Shown piece by piece: positions 9,374 to 18,412 of a stretch of DNA of 64,000 bases. A program made the translations under genes and the position numbers. The notes under the pieces are model-generated. The model did no database searches. It had not been told where the DNA came from and saw nothing but the letters and a program-made list of their open reading frames with translations. The DNA is from Alistipes montrealensis (GTDB lineage Bacteria; Bacteroidota; Bacteroidia; Bacteroidales; Rikenellaceae), in the NCBI RefSeq assembly GCF_018362775.1, contig NZ_JAGYXY010000001.1, positions 449,126 through 513,125 of the forward strand, written 5' to 3'. Position 1 is the stretch's first letter; every line of letters starts with the position of its first letter.

Positions 9374-10387
9374 ATGAAAGCATTCAGAAATTATTGGATA
9401 TTGGGTTCGCTTCTCCTGACAATGCCGTTGTCGCAGCGATGCAGTTCGGACGAGGGCGGCGACCGCGGGCCGGTGTCCACCGAATACAGCAACCCCGTCA
9501 TCCGGGCCAACGTACCCGACCCGACGCTGATCGAGGAGGACGGCTATTTCTACCTCTACTGCACCGAAGGAAGCCCGAAGAACATCCCGATCTATCGTTC
9601 CGCAAACCTCGTGGACTGGGACCTCGTAAGCACAGCCTTTTCCGACGCCACACGGCCCTCGTTCTTCCCCGGCGGCACGCTCTGGGCCCCATGCATCAAC
9701 CGGATCGGCGGTCAGTACGTCATGTACTACGCCTTGTCGGAATGGGGAGGCTACGAAACGTGCGGGATCGGATGTGCCGTTTCCGATTCGCCTATGGGAC
9801 CGTTCACAGACCTGGGCGCTATGCTTCGGAGCAACATCATCGGGGTTCGGAACTCGATCGACCCCTGCTACGTCGAGGACGAGGGTCGGAAATACATGTT
9901 CTTCGGCAGTTTCTTCGGCATCTACGGCGTCGAGCTGACCGACGACGGACTGAAAATCAAGGAGGGCAGCCAGCCTAGGCAGATTGCAGGTACAGCCTAT
10001 GAAGGAACTTACATTCTCAAGCGGAACGGCTATTTTTACCTGTTTGCATCCATCGGACGGTGCTGCGACGGTCTGAACAGCACCTACACGGCAGTCGTGG
10101 GACGCGCCGAGTCGCTCTGGGGTCCCTACCTGAACAAGACCGGAGAGCGAATGATGGACAACTGCCACGAAATCTTCATCGCCAAGAACGACACGTTCTT
10201 CGGTGTCGGCCACGATTCGGAAATCGTGCAGGACAAAGCCGGGAACGACTGGATTCTCTACCATGGTTACGAGGTGATGCAGCCCACGGGACGCCGGCTG
10301 CTGCTGGACCGGGTCGAATGGGAGGACGGTTGGCCCTTGGTAAGGACCGGAACACCTTCTATTTCGGCCGAACGTCCGGTATTCTGA
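9374..10387 (+). CDS. GH43-type glycoside hydrolase lipoprotein (arabinanase/arabinofuranosidase/xylosidase-like)
   Basis: A five-bladed beta-propeller glycosidase of 337 residues. ATG 9374 is chosen because it gives a signal peptide (MKAFRNYWILGSLLLTMPLS) ending at a Cys followed by SSDEGGD. The three GH43 catalytic positions can be placed: the general base Asp in NVPDPTLI, the pKa-modulating Asp in NSIDPCYV and the acid Glu in AYEGTYIL. The blade landmarks LWAPCI and WILYHGYE are also present. The short length without an accessory domain resembles the arabinan endo-1,5-alpha-L-arabinanase branch, but a beta-xylosidase or galactosidase activity cannot be excluded. It probably acts at the cell surface on the glycan imported by the adjacent SusCD. 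Confidence 0.88.
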   Translation: MKAFRNYWILGSLLLTMPLSQRCSSDEGGDRGPVSTEYSNPVIRANVPDPTLIEEDGYFYLYCTEGSPKNIPIYRSANLVDWDLVSTAFSDATRPSFFPGGTLWAPCINRIGGQYVMYYALSEWGGYETCGIGCAVSDSPMGPFTDLGAMLRSNIIGVRNSIDPCYVEDEGRKYMFFGSFFGIYGVELTDDGLKIKEGSQPRQIAGTAYEGTYILKRNGYFYLFASIGRCCDGLNSTYTAVVGRAESLWGPYLNKTGERMMDNCHEIFIAKNDTFFGVGHDSEIVQDKAGNDWILYHGYEVMQPTGRRLLLDRVEWEDGWPLVRTGTPSISAERPVF

Positions 10388-10433
10388 AAAGACGGAATTT
10401 TAGCCTTATGAACCCGTATAAATAAATAGAGCC

Positions 10434-11513
10434 ATGAAACATTCGAATTTGCTGTTACTGCTGCTCTGCTTGCTGCCGTTTTTCGCCGAGGCACAGCACC
10501 GGGCCGACCGGCAAACGTTGTCGGACGACAAATCCTTCTCGATGATTCTGCTGGGCGATCCGCAGGGATACGTCAAATATGCCGTCAATCAACCGATCCT
10601 CGAACTTTGCACCGCCTGGATCGCCGATAACGTCGACAACCTGCACATCCGGGCCGTGCTGTGCACGGGCGACCTGGTCGAGCAGAACGAGAACGCCGTT
10701 CCCGACAGCAGGATGCTCGACCAGACGAGCCGGGAGATGTGGCAGGCAAGTTCGAAGGCATTCGAGCGTCTCGACAACCGGGTTCCGTACATCGTTTCGT
10801 GCGGCAACCACGATTACGGGTACAAACGTTCGGAAAACGGCATCACGAACTTTCCCGACTACTTCCCGATCGAACGCAATTCCGCCTGGCGCGGATGCTG
10901 CGTCGCGACCTTCCCCAACCGGAACTGCCGGGCGTCGCTCGAAAATGCGGCGTTCGAGTTCAACGACCCCAACTGGGGCAAACTCCTCGTCGTCACGGCG
11001 GAGTTCCACCCCCGCGACGAGGTTCTCAGTTGGATCGGGAAGCTCATCGCCGGCAAAGCGTATGCCAATCACCGGGTTATCTTCATGACCCACGGTTACC
11101 TGACCAACGGTAAAGACGCCAAACACATCGCCAACGACCGCTACGACATCACCCCCGGAAATGCCGGAATCGAAATCTGGGAAAAACTCGTCAAGCCCTC
11201 GGCCAACATCGACCTGGTGATCTGCGGCCATACGGCCAACGGCAACGGTAAATTCGCCGACAACGTCTCCTACCGCATCGACCGCAACGATGCGGGAAAA
11301 GAGGTCCACCAGATGATGTTCAACGTCCAGACCCTCGGCGGAGGCTGGGAGGGCAACGGCGGCGACGGCTGGCTGCGCATCCTCGAATTCCTGCCCGACG
11401 GAAAAACCATCCGGGTAAGGACCTATTCCCCGCTGTTCGGCATCTCCCCGTCGACGAAACATCTGGCACACCATACGGAGCCGTTCGATCGGTTCGACAT
11501 CGTGCTCGAATAA
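10434..11513 (+). CDS. Calcineurin-like metallophosphoesterase, secreted (PUL1)
   Basis: A 359-residue exported metallophosphoesterase with a Sec signal peptide (MKHSNLLLLLLCLLPFFAEA). The metal-binding motifs appear in the right order: LLGDPQG, CTGDLVE, SCGNHDYG, TAEFHPRDE, MTHGYL and CGHTANGNG. The first motif reads D-P-Q instead of the common D-x-H, as in CPPED1-like members, so metal preference may differ. Its place between GH43 and GH2 genes suggests removal of phosphate (or a phosphodiester-linked group) from the glycan during breakdown. This is an inference; a housekeeping phosphatase caught in the operon is the alternative. Confidence 0.88.
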   Translation: MKHSNLLLLLLCLLPFFAEAQHRADRQTLSDDKSFSMILLGDPQGYVKYAVNQPILELCTAWIADNVDNLHIRAVLCTGDLVEQNENAVPDSRMLDQTSREMWQASSKAFERLDNRVPYIVSCGNHDYGYKRSENGITNFPDYFPIERNSAWRGCCVATFPNRNCRASLENAAFEFNDPNWGKLLVVTAEFHPRDEVLSWIGKLIAGKAYANHRVIFMTHGYLTNGKDAKHIANDRYDITPGNAGIEIWEKLVKPSANIDLVICGHTANGNGKFADNVSYRIDRNDAGKEVHQMMFNVQTLGGGWEGNGGDGWLRILEFLPDGKTIRVRTYSPLFGISPSTKHLAHHTEPFDRFDIVLE

Positions 11514-11542
11514 CCAAACATTCAAACCAACGAAAACCATCC

Positions 11543-13408
11543 ATGAAAAGAATAATTATCACCCTCTTTCTCCTGTTCCATGCGGCATGCCTGTTTTCCC
11601 AGGTCCCGCGCCCGGAATACCCCCGCCCGCAGTTCGAACGAACCGACTGGATCAACTTGAACGGCGAATGGACCTACACGTTCGATTTCGGCGCAAGCGG
11701 TCTGGAACGCGGGTACGCCGACTCGAAGGGATTCGACGGTAAAATCATCGTGCCGTTCGCCCCGGAAAGCACACTCTCGGGCGTCGGCCACACGGACTTC
11801 ATCAACTGCATCTGGTACCAGCGAACCGTCGAGATTCCTGCCGCATGGTCCGCGCACCGGGTGATGCTCAACTTCGGGGCCGTATATTACACCTCCGAGG
11901 TGTACATCGACGGCCGTTTCGTCGGGCGTCATTTCGGAGGCAGTTCGTCGTTTTCCTACGACATCAGCGCGTTCGTGGAACCGGGCGGAAGCCACAACCT
12001 GGTCGTCCTCGCATCGAGCGACCTGCGCAGCGGCAAACAGACCGCCGGGAAACAGTCGCTGCAATACGCCTCGCATAGCTGCGACTACACCCGCACGACG
12101 GGCATCTGGCAGACGGTGTGGATGGAGGCTGTGGCTCCCGAAGCCCTCGCAAGCGTTCAGGTGACGACCGACATCGACCAGCAGCAACTGGTCGTCTTCC
12201 CGCAGTTCTTCCGGGAGAGCCCGGGCACGCTCCGGGTGACACTCCGGGACGGCAGCAAGGTCGTCGGTATGCAGCAGGTCCGCGCGTCGAACAGCAGCGT
12301 CGTCGTCATCCCGGTCAAAAAGGCCAAGCTCTGGAGTCCCGAAGACCCGTTCCTCTACGACCTGACCTATGAAGTGATCGCCCCCGACGGGAAGGTGCTC
12401 GACGCAGTGAAATCCTATGCCGGGATGCGCAAGGTCCACGTTGAAGGCAACAAGGTCTACCTGAATAACGAACCGTATTACCAGCGGCTGGTGCTCGACC
12501 AGGGATTTTACCCCGACGGCATCTGGACCGCACCGTCGGACGATGCCCTGCGCCGTGACATCGAACTGGGACTGGCTGCCGGATTCAACGGCGCTCGCCT
12601 GCACCAGAAGGTTTTCGAGGAGCGTTACTATTATTGGGCCGACAAACTCGGTTACATCACCTGGGGCGAAAGTCCCAGTTGGGGAATGGATGCCAACGAT
12701 GTGGAGACGGCCCGTAACTTCCTCGCCGAATGGGCCGAGTGTGTAGTCCGCGACCGGAACCACCCCTCGCTGCTGACCTGGACCCCGATGAACGAAGAGT
12801 GGTGGCCCGACAACACGCAGTACCCGCGCTTCGCCGCCGATGTCTACGACCTGACCAAACGCCTCGATCCGACGCGTCCGGTCAACACCGCCAGCGGAGG
12901 CTCAGTCGTCAAGACCGACATCTGGGCCGTGCATAACTACGAACAGGACCCTGTCAAACTGAAAGAGAAAATCTACAATGAAGGATCGTTCTTCCATCCC
13001 CGTCTGCGGACTACCAAGGATCAGACACGCAACATCGGGTTCAACGATGTGAAAGCGACCGCAAATTACACTTGGCCGCAGTACGACGGTTCGTGCCCTT
13101 ACCTGCTCGACGAATTCGGCGGCATCAAGTGGGTGAAGGATCAGGAGAAGCAGACCACCGACTCCCGGACCGAATCGTGGGGCTACGGACAGGCGCCCCG
13201 CACGCTCGAAGAGTTCTACACCCGGCTCGAAGGTCAGGTGGATGCGCTACTCTCGTTGTCTGAGCAGGTCTGGGGCTATTGCTACACCCAACTTACGGAT
13301 GTGGAACAGGAGCAGAACGGTATCTATTTCTACGACCGTTCGGCCAAGTTCGACATGGACAGAATCAAGGCGATTTTCAGCAAACAGCCCGGGAATTCCG
13401 ATAGATAA
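11543..13408 (+). CDS. GH2-family glycoside hydrolase (PUL1)
   Basis: A 621-residue exported glycosidase with a signal peptide (MKRIIITLFLLFHAACLFS). It has the GH2 order: sugar-binding jelly-roll (RTDWINLNGEWTYTFD to about 200), immunoglobulin-like domain (about 205-300) and TIM barrel. The acid/base Glu is seen in WTPMNEEWW and the probable nucleophile in LLDEFGGI. It is shorter than LacZ and lacks the C-terminal domains, like the compact Bacteroidota GH2 enzymes. The specificity (beta-galactosidase, beta-glucuronidase, beta-mannosidase or alpha-L-arabinofuranosidase) cannot be fixed from motifs. It is the last gene of PUL1. Confidence 0.92.
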   Translation: MKRIIITLFLLFHAACLFSQVPRPEYPRPQFERTDWINLNGEWTYTFDFGASGLERGYADSKGFDGKIIVPFAPESTLSGVGHTDFINCIWYQRTVEIPAAWSAHRVMLNFGAVYYTSEVYIDGRFVGRHFGGSSSFSYDISAFVEPGGSHNLVVLASSDLRSGKQTAGKQSLQYASHSCDYTRTTGIWQTVWMEAVAPEALASVQVTTDIDQQQLVVFPQFFRESPGTLRVTLRDGSKVVGMQQVRASNSSVVVIPVKKAKLWSPEDPFLYDLTYEVIAPDGKVLDAVKSYAGMRKVHVEGNKVYLNNEPYYQRLVLDQGFYPDGIWTAPSDDALRRDIELGLAAGFNGARLHQKVFEERYYYWADKLGYITWGESPSWGMDANDVETARNFLAEWAECVVRDRNHPSLLTWTPMNEEWWPDNTQYPRFAADVYDLTKRLDPTRPVNTASGGSVVKTDIWAVHNYEQDPVKLKEKIYNEGSFFHPRLRTTKDQTRNIGFNDVKATANYTWPQYDGSCPYLLDEFGGIKWVKDQEKQTTDSRTESWGYGQAPRTLEEFYTRLEGQVDALLSLSEQVWGYCYTQLTDVEQEQNGIYFYDRSAKFDMDRIKAIFSKQPGNSDR

Positions 13409-13436
13409 AATGACAACGATTCCTTTACTATAATCT

Positions 13437-13469
13437 ACACCCCGGAACCAGCAAAAAGTTTCGGGGTGT
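13437..13469. terminator. Hairpin between convergent PUL1 and the 15-gene unit
   Basis: A perfect 8-bp stem, ACACCCCG (13437-13444) with CGGGGTGT (13462-13469), flanked by T- and A-containing runs. It lies 28 bases after the GH2 stop and could serve both converging units. The 150 bases beyond it are AT-rich and show no supported gene. Confidence 0.6.
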
Positions 13470-13621
13470 ATTCCAATTTAAAACAGGGATTTATCAGGGA
13501 TTTGGAATACAATACATTTTGGGCTATAAATCAAGTTGTTGGTTTTGTTAAATCTGCATATGGCAACTTTGTATTACAACAGAAGGGGTTGCTTTTCTAA
13601 TCTATTCCGTCCTGCCGAGAC

Positions 13622-15580
13622 TCAATACCATACCGGAGCGCCGTCCTCATAAAGGAACACACGGTCCTGCTCTCCCCGGGAGAGTCCCTTTATATAATAC
13701 AGGCCGCCAAGGGGAACCTGGTCGAAGTCGATGTAAATTCGTTCGGCCCTTTTACGCTCAAGCAGTTTCCAACCGCCATCCTGCCAATAATACAACCCAT
13801 ATTCGTCGCCGGGACAAATCGCATTGCCGTCGCCGCGCCTGATATAGGCAATCTTTTCCAGGGCAACCGGCTTCCTGAAATCAAAGCCTACCCATCTTGT
13901 CGAATCCTGTACCGCAAAATAGGTCAGCGGATCGTTATCGTTGATGTGCCCGGGGGTATCGTAATTCGGATTACGGATCGGCACAGAGGGAGAAAAGAGC
14001 GCACCGGTTATCCGTTGCCCGGTCTCTTTTTCGTAAAAATACAGTTCGGCAAAATCGGTCGATTTGTTCGAAGACGACATAAGCCGCCAATAACGGCGAG
14101 GCAACGTGTCGGACGGGGCTATTTCGCCCGAGAGGAGATTCCATTCGGGGAGTTCCGCGACCGTTTCAGCCCGCCTGAAACCGGGGTTATCAGCCGCCTG
14201 TATCCGCCCCTTCTGCAAATACCGTTTAATGGAATAGATGTGGGAAAACGCCGGAAACTTGCGATCCAGCCGAATGGTCCCCAACCGGGTCGTATCCGCA
14301 TGCGGGAAAGCGATGTCGCCGCGCGAATCGACGATAAACGGTTCCGATATCGGGATAATCGTCCCGTCACGGAATCCGACGACCAGGTAGAGGATATCCC
14401 GCCCGACGCTGGTAAACGACGCCCGGTTGCGCCGGATTCGGCCGATATCGACAGGAACCCACTGGCTGTTGTCGAAGACGGCGAGGTAAGCATATTTCGT
14501 CCCGGCACGCTTGCCGGACAACGGAACGGAGATATCAACGGTCCGGCCGTATTCATCGGTAACATCTTTCATAAACAGGCGGGACAGCGACTTCGGGATG
14601 CTGCCTTCGCGTTCGAGCGCCTCCAGAAGAAGCGGATGCGGGGCGTATGTCTCGCGGAAGACCTTCGCCAGCCCGTTATCGGTATAATGATAACTCCCGG
14701 GATAGGATCGGAACGGTTCGTAATCGATATTCCGCCGTTTGGTAGCGAGGATATTGTTCCAGTAATGCCCGCCCGAACGGTCGGGCCAGTTCGGCGTGAA
14801 GTCGAACGCCACCGGAATCCCCTTGCTCCGGCAATTCAGCAGCCCGAAACGGGAACGGTCGAAGCAATCGCCATAGGGTTGTTTGGCCAGGGTGTTCAGA
14901 CGCAGGACTTCGATAAGTTTTACGTCCTTCACCCGCTGCATTTTCACGCTATCTTCAAAATGCGCATTGACGGCCTCTGCGGCACGCCGCGCATTGAATT
15001 TGTAGTCCTTGATCTGGCCGATATAATCCAACTCTCCGCGTCCGAAATCGACCCAGTCCCGTTTCCAGGTGTCGAGCGGTTGTTTCTCCGCGCATTTATA
15101 CGGCAGTATGTATTCGCAGAAATCCTCAAACCGGAGATGCCGCAGGTAATCCAACGTCTGCCACTGGGTAAACGAATAGTCGATGTTCCAGATCAGGTAA
15201 TCGGCTTCGATTACCTGTATATCGAAGGACAGGTTGAGCAAAGGCTTGAACTCTGCGGCAATCGCGTTCGTTTTCGCCAGGAGTTCATCGCCGTCGGTAT
15301 CGCTTGAAAACAGGGAATCCAACGCATCGCAATAGGCATAATAGGATTCCGCAGAATAGGATGTATGATAAGGCATGTGACGGATCAGGTATTCCGCGGC
15401 ACGGTATTTCTGGCTGTCGGCCGGATTCTGCCGGTAATGGTCCAGTACTTTCTCCAGCTCCGCACGGTTATCGCCGGCGTAACGCAGTGCCTTGTCGACA
15501 GACGCACCGTAGCGACTGCAGGCGCAGACCGCCGCAACGGACAGGACGGCGAGGGTCCGCCGGAATGCTAATCTCAACAT
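13622..15580 (-). CDS. Transglutaminase-like lipoprotein with discoidin-like C-terminus, copy 1
   Basis: A 652-residue lipoprotein. The start at 15580 (MLRLAFRRTL) lies 10 bases after the preceding stop and gives a lipobox VCAC. The residues after the Cys are not acidic, so it probably faces the periplasm. An N-terminal helical region (about 25-200) precedes a transglutaminase/cysteine-protease-like core with Cys239 (YGDCFDRSRF) and His272 (GGHYWNN). The C-terminal part (about 490-650) resembles a discoidin/F5-8C-like sandwich (RYWRLMSS, AELYFYEKETG, WVGFDFRKPV, IRRGDGNAICPG). It is one of three paralogues in this unit. The reaction is unknown; peptide-bond cleavage or crosslinking is possible from the fold. 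Confidence 0.8.
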   Translation of the reverse strand: MLRLAFRRTLAVLSVAAVCACSRYGASVDKALRYAGDNRAELEKVLDHYRQNPADSQKYRAAEYLIRHMPYHTSYSAESYYAYCDALDSLFSSDTDGDELLAKTNAIAAEFKPLLNLSFDIQVIEADYLIWNIDYSFTQWQTLDYLRHLRFEDFCEYILPYKCAEKQPLDTWKRDWVDFGRGELDYIGQIKDYKFNARRAAEAVNAHFEDSVKMQRVKDVKLIEVLRLNTLAKQPYGDCFDRSRFGLLNCRSKGIPVAFDFTPNWPDRSGGHYWNNILATKRRNIDYEPFRSYPGSYHYTDNGLAKVFRETYAPHPLLLEALEREGSIPKSLSRLFMKDVTDEYGRTVDISVPLSGKRAGTKYAYLAVFDNSQWVPVDIGRIRRNRASFTSVGRDILYLVVGFRDGTIIPISEPFIVDSRGDIAFPHADTTRLGTIRLDRKFPAFSHIYSIKRYLQKGRIQAADNPGFRRAETVAELPEWNLLSGEIAPSDTLPRRYWRLMSSSNKSTDFAELYFYEKETGQRITGALFSPSVPIRNPNYDTPGHINDNDPLTYFAVQDSTRWVGFDFRKPVALEKIAYIRRGDGNAICPGDEYGLYYWQDGGWKLLERKRAERIYIDFDQVPLGGLYYIKGLSRGEQDRVFLYEDGAPVWY

Positions 15581-15590
15581 CTCGGTTTTT

Positions 15591-17528
15591 TTAATGCCAG
15601 TGTACACGGTCGTTTTCCCAGGTAAAAATCCGCTGCGAATAACCCCGGTCACCGCGGATAAAATAGAGGCCGTCGGCAGGCAGCCGGTCTGTTTCGAGCA
15701 TCACATCGGCAGCCGTCTGCGTATCGGAAAGCACCCATTTGCGGTTATCCCAATAGTAAATGTCATACCTGTCGCCGACACAGATCGCATTGCCGTCCCC
15801 GCGGCGTATGTAGGAAATCCGGTCCAGGCCGACCGGCTCGCCGAAGTCGAATCCGACCCAGTAATCCGTCCCTTTCACCCGGCAATAGGTCTCCGGATCG
15901 TTATCGGCGATATGCTCCACCCGGTGCTCCCGGTCGAGCGATTTGCCGGAGTCGATCAGGCGTCCCTTTACGGGCTGTTCGTCCCCTTTCCTGTAAAAAT
16001 AAATCTCGGCCATGTTGTATTCATCCTTGCCGACAGTCCTCAGCCGCCAGTAACGATAGGGACGGCAGGACAAGGATTCCGTTCCCGAGGTCATCTTCCA
16101 ACGGGAAATCGAAGCCACGATGTCGGCATCGCGGAAATCCGGACGATCCGAGGCCTCGATCAATCCGTTGCCGAGGTATTCCGTTTTGTAGAATACATGC
16201 TGGTACATCGGGTTTTTCCGGTCCAGCACGACCCGCTGCCGGCGGGTCGTATCGGCCTCGATATATCGGGTTTCACCCAGGGCGCTGAGCGTAAAAGGCA
16301 GGCTGGCCGGTTCCAGGTTCTTGTTGCGGTACACCATAGCCATATACGTTATATCACGCCCCATGTTCCTGAACAAGGCATATCCCCGGCGAACTTCGCC
16401 CCAGTAGACCGGAACCCACTTATTGTTGTCGAAGGTGGCGATGTAGGCCAGTTTCTCATGCTTGTATTCCGGGAACAGGCGGATTTTCAGATCCGAAGTC
16501 CGCTCGTATTCGTGCGTTACATCCTCCGCACACAGGTGGATTACCGACTCGGGCATCTCGACGCCCTGCGACAGCAAACGATACAACTCCCCGTTGACTT
16601 TATACGTCTGGCGGAAAATTTTCGAATACCGGGCATAGACGTAATGCGGATAGTTCGGATTACTGGCGAACGGATTGAACATCAGGTTGATTCCGCGCGT
16701 CGTATGGACCGAGCACCAACCGTGCCCGTAAATCCGGTCGGGCCACTGGGGCGTGAAGTCGATAGCCACGGGCAGGCCCTTGCTGCGCATGAGCTGGATG
16801 GCCGAGGTCGCATAGTCCCAGCAGGTCCCGCCGCTCATCTTCATAAAGGTCGTAGGCCGGGTTATCGGCATGAATTTCAGGTCATGGAGCCAGATTTGCG
16901 GAGAAATGCCCGACTTCATCGTACCGTTCACCCGGGAAACGGGCGCAAGCGGATTGAACTCATAATCGTAATTCTGCTGTATCTGGTCGTAAGATTCCGA
17001 CCGGCAGACGTTTTTCATCGCTTCGCGCCAATTGTCCAAAGGCTGCGTGTCGATACATTTGTAGGGCAGCAGGTATTCGCAGAACTGATCGAAGTTCAGG
17101 TGACCGGCCCATCCGGTATGCTTCCAGTCCTCGAAAGCCGCTTCGATATTGCGGATCAGATAATCGGCAGAGACCACCTGGATATCCCGCTGGGTGTAGA
17201 CCTGCGGTTTGAGCGAGTCCGACACCCGTTCTATCTGTTTCATCACCCCCGTCCGGTCGGGAAGCGACAACAACGAATCCACTATATCATAATAGGCTTC
17301 GTACGCCCCGCCGACGGAGGTATGGAACGGCATGTAACGAATCAGGTATTCCGCCGCGCGGTATTTCTGGCTGTCGGCCGGATTCTGCCGGTAATGGTCC
17401 AATACTTTCTCCAGTTCCGCACGGTTCTCCCCGGCTTGCTGCAAAGCCTGGTCCAACGTCGGCGCATTATGCCGGCAGGAAACAGATAATAACAGGATCA
17501 GGCTGAAAAAACGGATAAATCTTGTCAT
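15591..17528 (-). CDS. Transglutaminase-like lipoprotein with discoidin-like C-terminus, copy 2
   Basis: A 645-residue lipoprotein with lipobox LSVSC followed by RHNAP. It is the tandem partner of copy 1. The stretch from about residue 34 (ENRAELEKVLDHYR) through QNPADSQKYRAAEYLIR is nearly identical in the two proteins and in the DNA, so the pair arose by duplication or is kept similar by conversion. The transglutaminase-like core has Cys236 (GGTCWDYATSAI) and His269 (YGHGWCSVH), the best match of the three copies to the family pattern. The C-terminal discoidin-like region again carries IRRGDGNAICVGD. It follows lepB by 16 bases. Confidence 0.82.
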   Translation of the reverse strand: MTRFIRFFSLILLLSVSCRHNAPTLDQALQQAGENRAELEKVLDHYRQNPADSQKYRAAEYLIRYMPFHTSVGGAYEAYYDIVDSLLSLPDRTGVMKQIERVSDSLKPQVYTQRDIQVVSADYLIRNIEAAFEDWKHTGWAGHLNFDQFCEYLLPYKCIDTQPLDNWREAMKNVCRSESYDQIQQNYDYEFNPLAPVSRVNGTMKSGISPQIWLHDLKFMPITRPTTFMKMSGGTCWDYATSAIQLMRSKGLPVAIDFTPQWPDRIYGHGWCSVHTTRGINLMFNPFASNPNYPHYVYARYSKIFRQTYKVNGELYRLLSQGVEMPESVIHLCAEDVTHEYERTSDLKIRLFPEYKHEKLAYIATFDNNKWVPVYWGEVRRGYALFRNMGRDITYMAMVYRNKNLEPASLPFTLSALGETRYIEADTTRRQRVVLDRKNPMYQHVFYKTEYLGNGLIEASDRPDFRDADIVASISRWKMTSGTESLSCRPYRYWRLRTVGKDEYNMAEIYFYRKGDEQPVKGRLIDSGKSLDREHRVEHIADNDPETYCRVKGTDYWVGFDFGEPVGLDRISYIRRGDGNAICVGDRYDIYYWDNRKWVLSDTQTAADVMLETDRLPADGLYFIRGDRGYSQRIFTWENDRVHWH

Positions 17529-17544
17529 ACGCTTGAAATTTTAT

Positions 17545-18411
17545 TTACTCTACCCTCTTCCACCAGCGGCCCGAGCGCCGATTGCGGGTATAGGGGTCCT
17601 CGGAATAGCTGATGCGGCGGACTACGCCGATGATAAATTCCTCAGGGACAAATCCCAGGTAGCGGCTGTCCTTCGAATCGGAGACGTTATCGCCGCAAAA
17701 GAAGTAATAGTTATTGCAGAACGTATACGCCGGAAGGGGCTGGCCGTCGAGCAACGCCCGGTCTTCGGTGTATTTCAACTGCCCGCCGGTTTCATATTCG
17801 ATCACCGGTTTATAGAGTTTGCAGTTACGCCAATCGAGGTCGATACGGGTCCCTGCCTGCGGAACATACAGCGGACCGAAATTCTTGATCGTCCAGCCGA
17901 AACGACGGTCGTCGTAGGGCATCGCCCGGAGTACTTTGGGATGGATCAGCGAATCGGGCGTTTCAGCGAGACGGCGCTGCTGTTCGAGATTCCCGATCGG
18001 ATGAGGATAACGGTTGTTGCAGAAATAGCTGTCCCGGACAGATACGGAGTCCCCCGGGGTCCCGATACACCGTTTGGAATAGACGTAATTGATCCGGAAC
18101 TCGATCCGGTTACGGTCGTACCCGCGCGGAGCGTTGAACACGACCACATCGTTGACCCGGACCTCCCTGATCCCGGGTATCCGGAAGGAGCGGAGCGGAA
18201 TATCCTTCCCGAATTCGAACTTTTTGTAGATGCGCGCCCCGGCGATCAGTTTGTCGACCAGGATGCGGTCCCCGACGATCAGCGTCGGCGTCATCGAATC
18301 GGAAGGGACGACGAACTGGTCGCAAACGAAAATCCGCAACAACAGCCAGCCTGCAAACAACAGACATCCCACACTGAGGGTCCAGAACAGGTATTTCAGA
18401 ATTCGCTGCAT
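17545..18411 (-). CDS. lepB: Signal peptidase I (S26 family), operon-embedded copy
   Basis: A 288-residue membrane-anchored leader peptidase. It has one N-terminal membrane segment (about 7-29), the catalytic serine motif VPSDSMTPTL (Ser39), the lysine motif YSKRCIGTPGD (Lys113) and the late box GDNVSDSKDSRYLGFVPEEF. The region between Lys113 and the last box is expanded, as is common in Bacteroidota LepB. The gene lies 1 base after the O-antigen-ligase-like gene and 16 before a transglutaminase-like gene. That position suggests it is dedicated to substrates of this cluster rather than being the housekeeping enzyme. That is an inference, since the rest of the genome is not visible. Confidence 0.93.
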   Translation of the reverse strand: MQRILKYLFWTLSVGCLLFAGWLLLRIFVCDQFVVPSDSMTPTLIVGDRILVDKLIAGARIYKKFEFGKDIPLRSFRIPGIREVRVNDVVVFNAPRGYDRNRIEFRINYVYSKRCIGTPGDSVSVRDSYFCNNRYPHPIGNLEQQRRLAETPDSLIHPKVLRAMPYDDRRFGWTIKNFGPLYVPQAGTRIDLDWRNCKLYKPVIEYETGGQLKYTEDRALLDGQPLPAYTFCNNYYFFCGDNVSDSKDSRYLGFVPEEFIIGVVRRISYSEDPYTRNRRSGRWWKRVE

Positions 18412-18412
18412 A

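Noticed and set aside
15395..17425. The near-identical DNA at about 15.4 and 17.4 kb as ends of a mobile element
   Set aside because: The repeat is coding, in frame and in the same place in two paralogous genes; there are no terminal inverted repeats and no transposase.
13946..17489. Two long + strand frames opposite the transglutaminase-like genes
   Set aside because: The - strand genes have lipoprotein signals, aligned paralogous motifs and operon spacing; the + frames have none.
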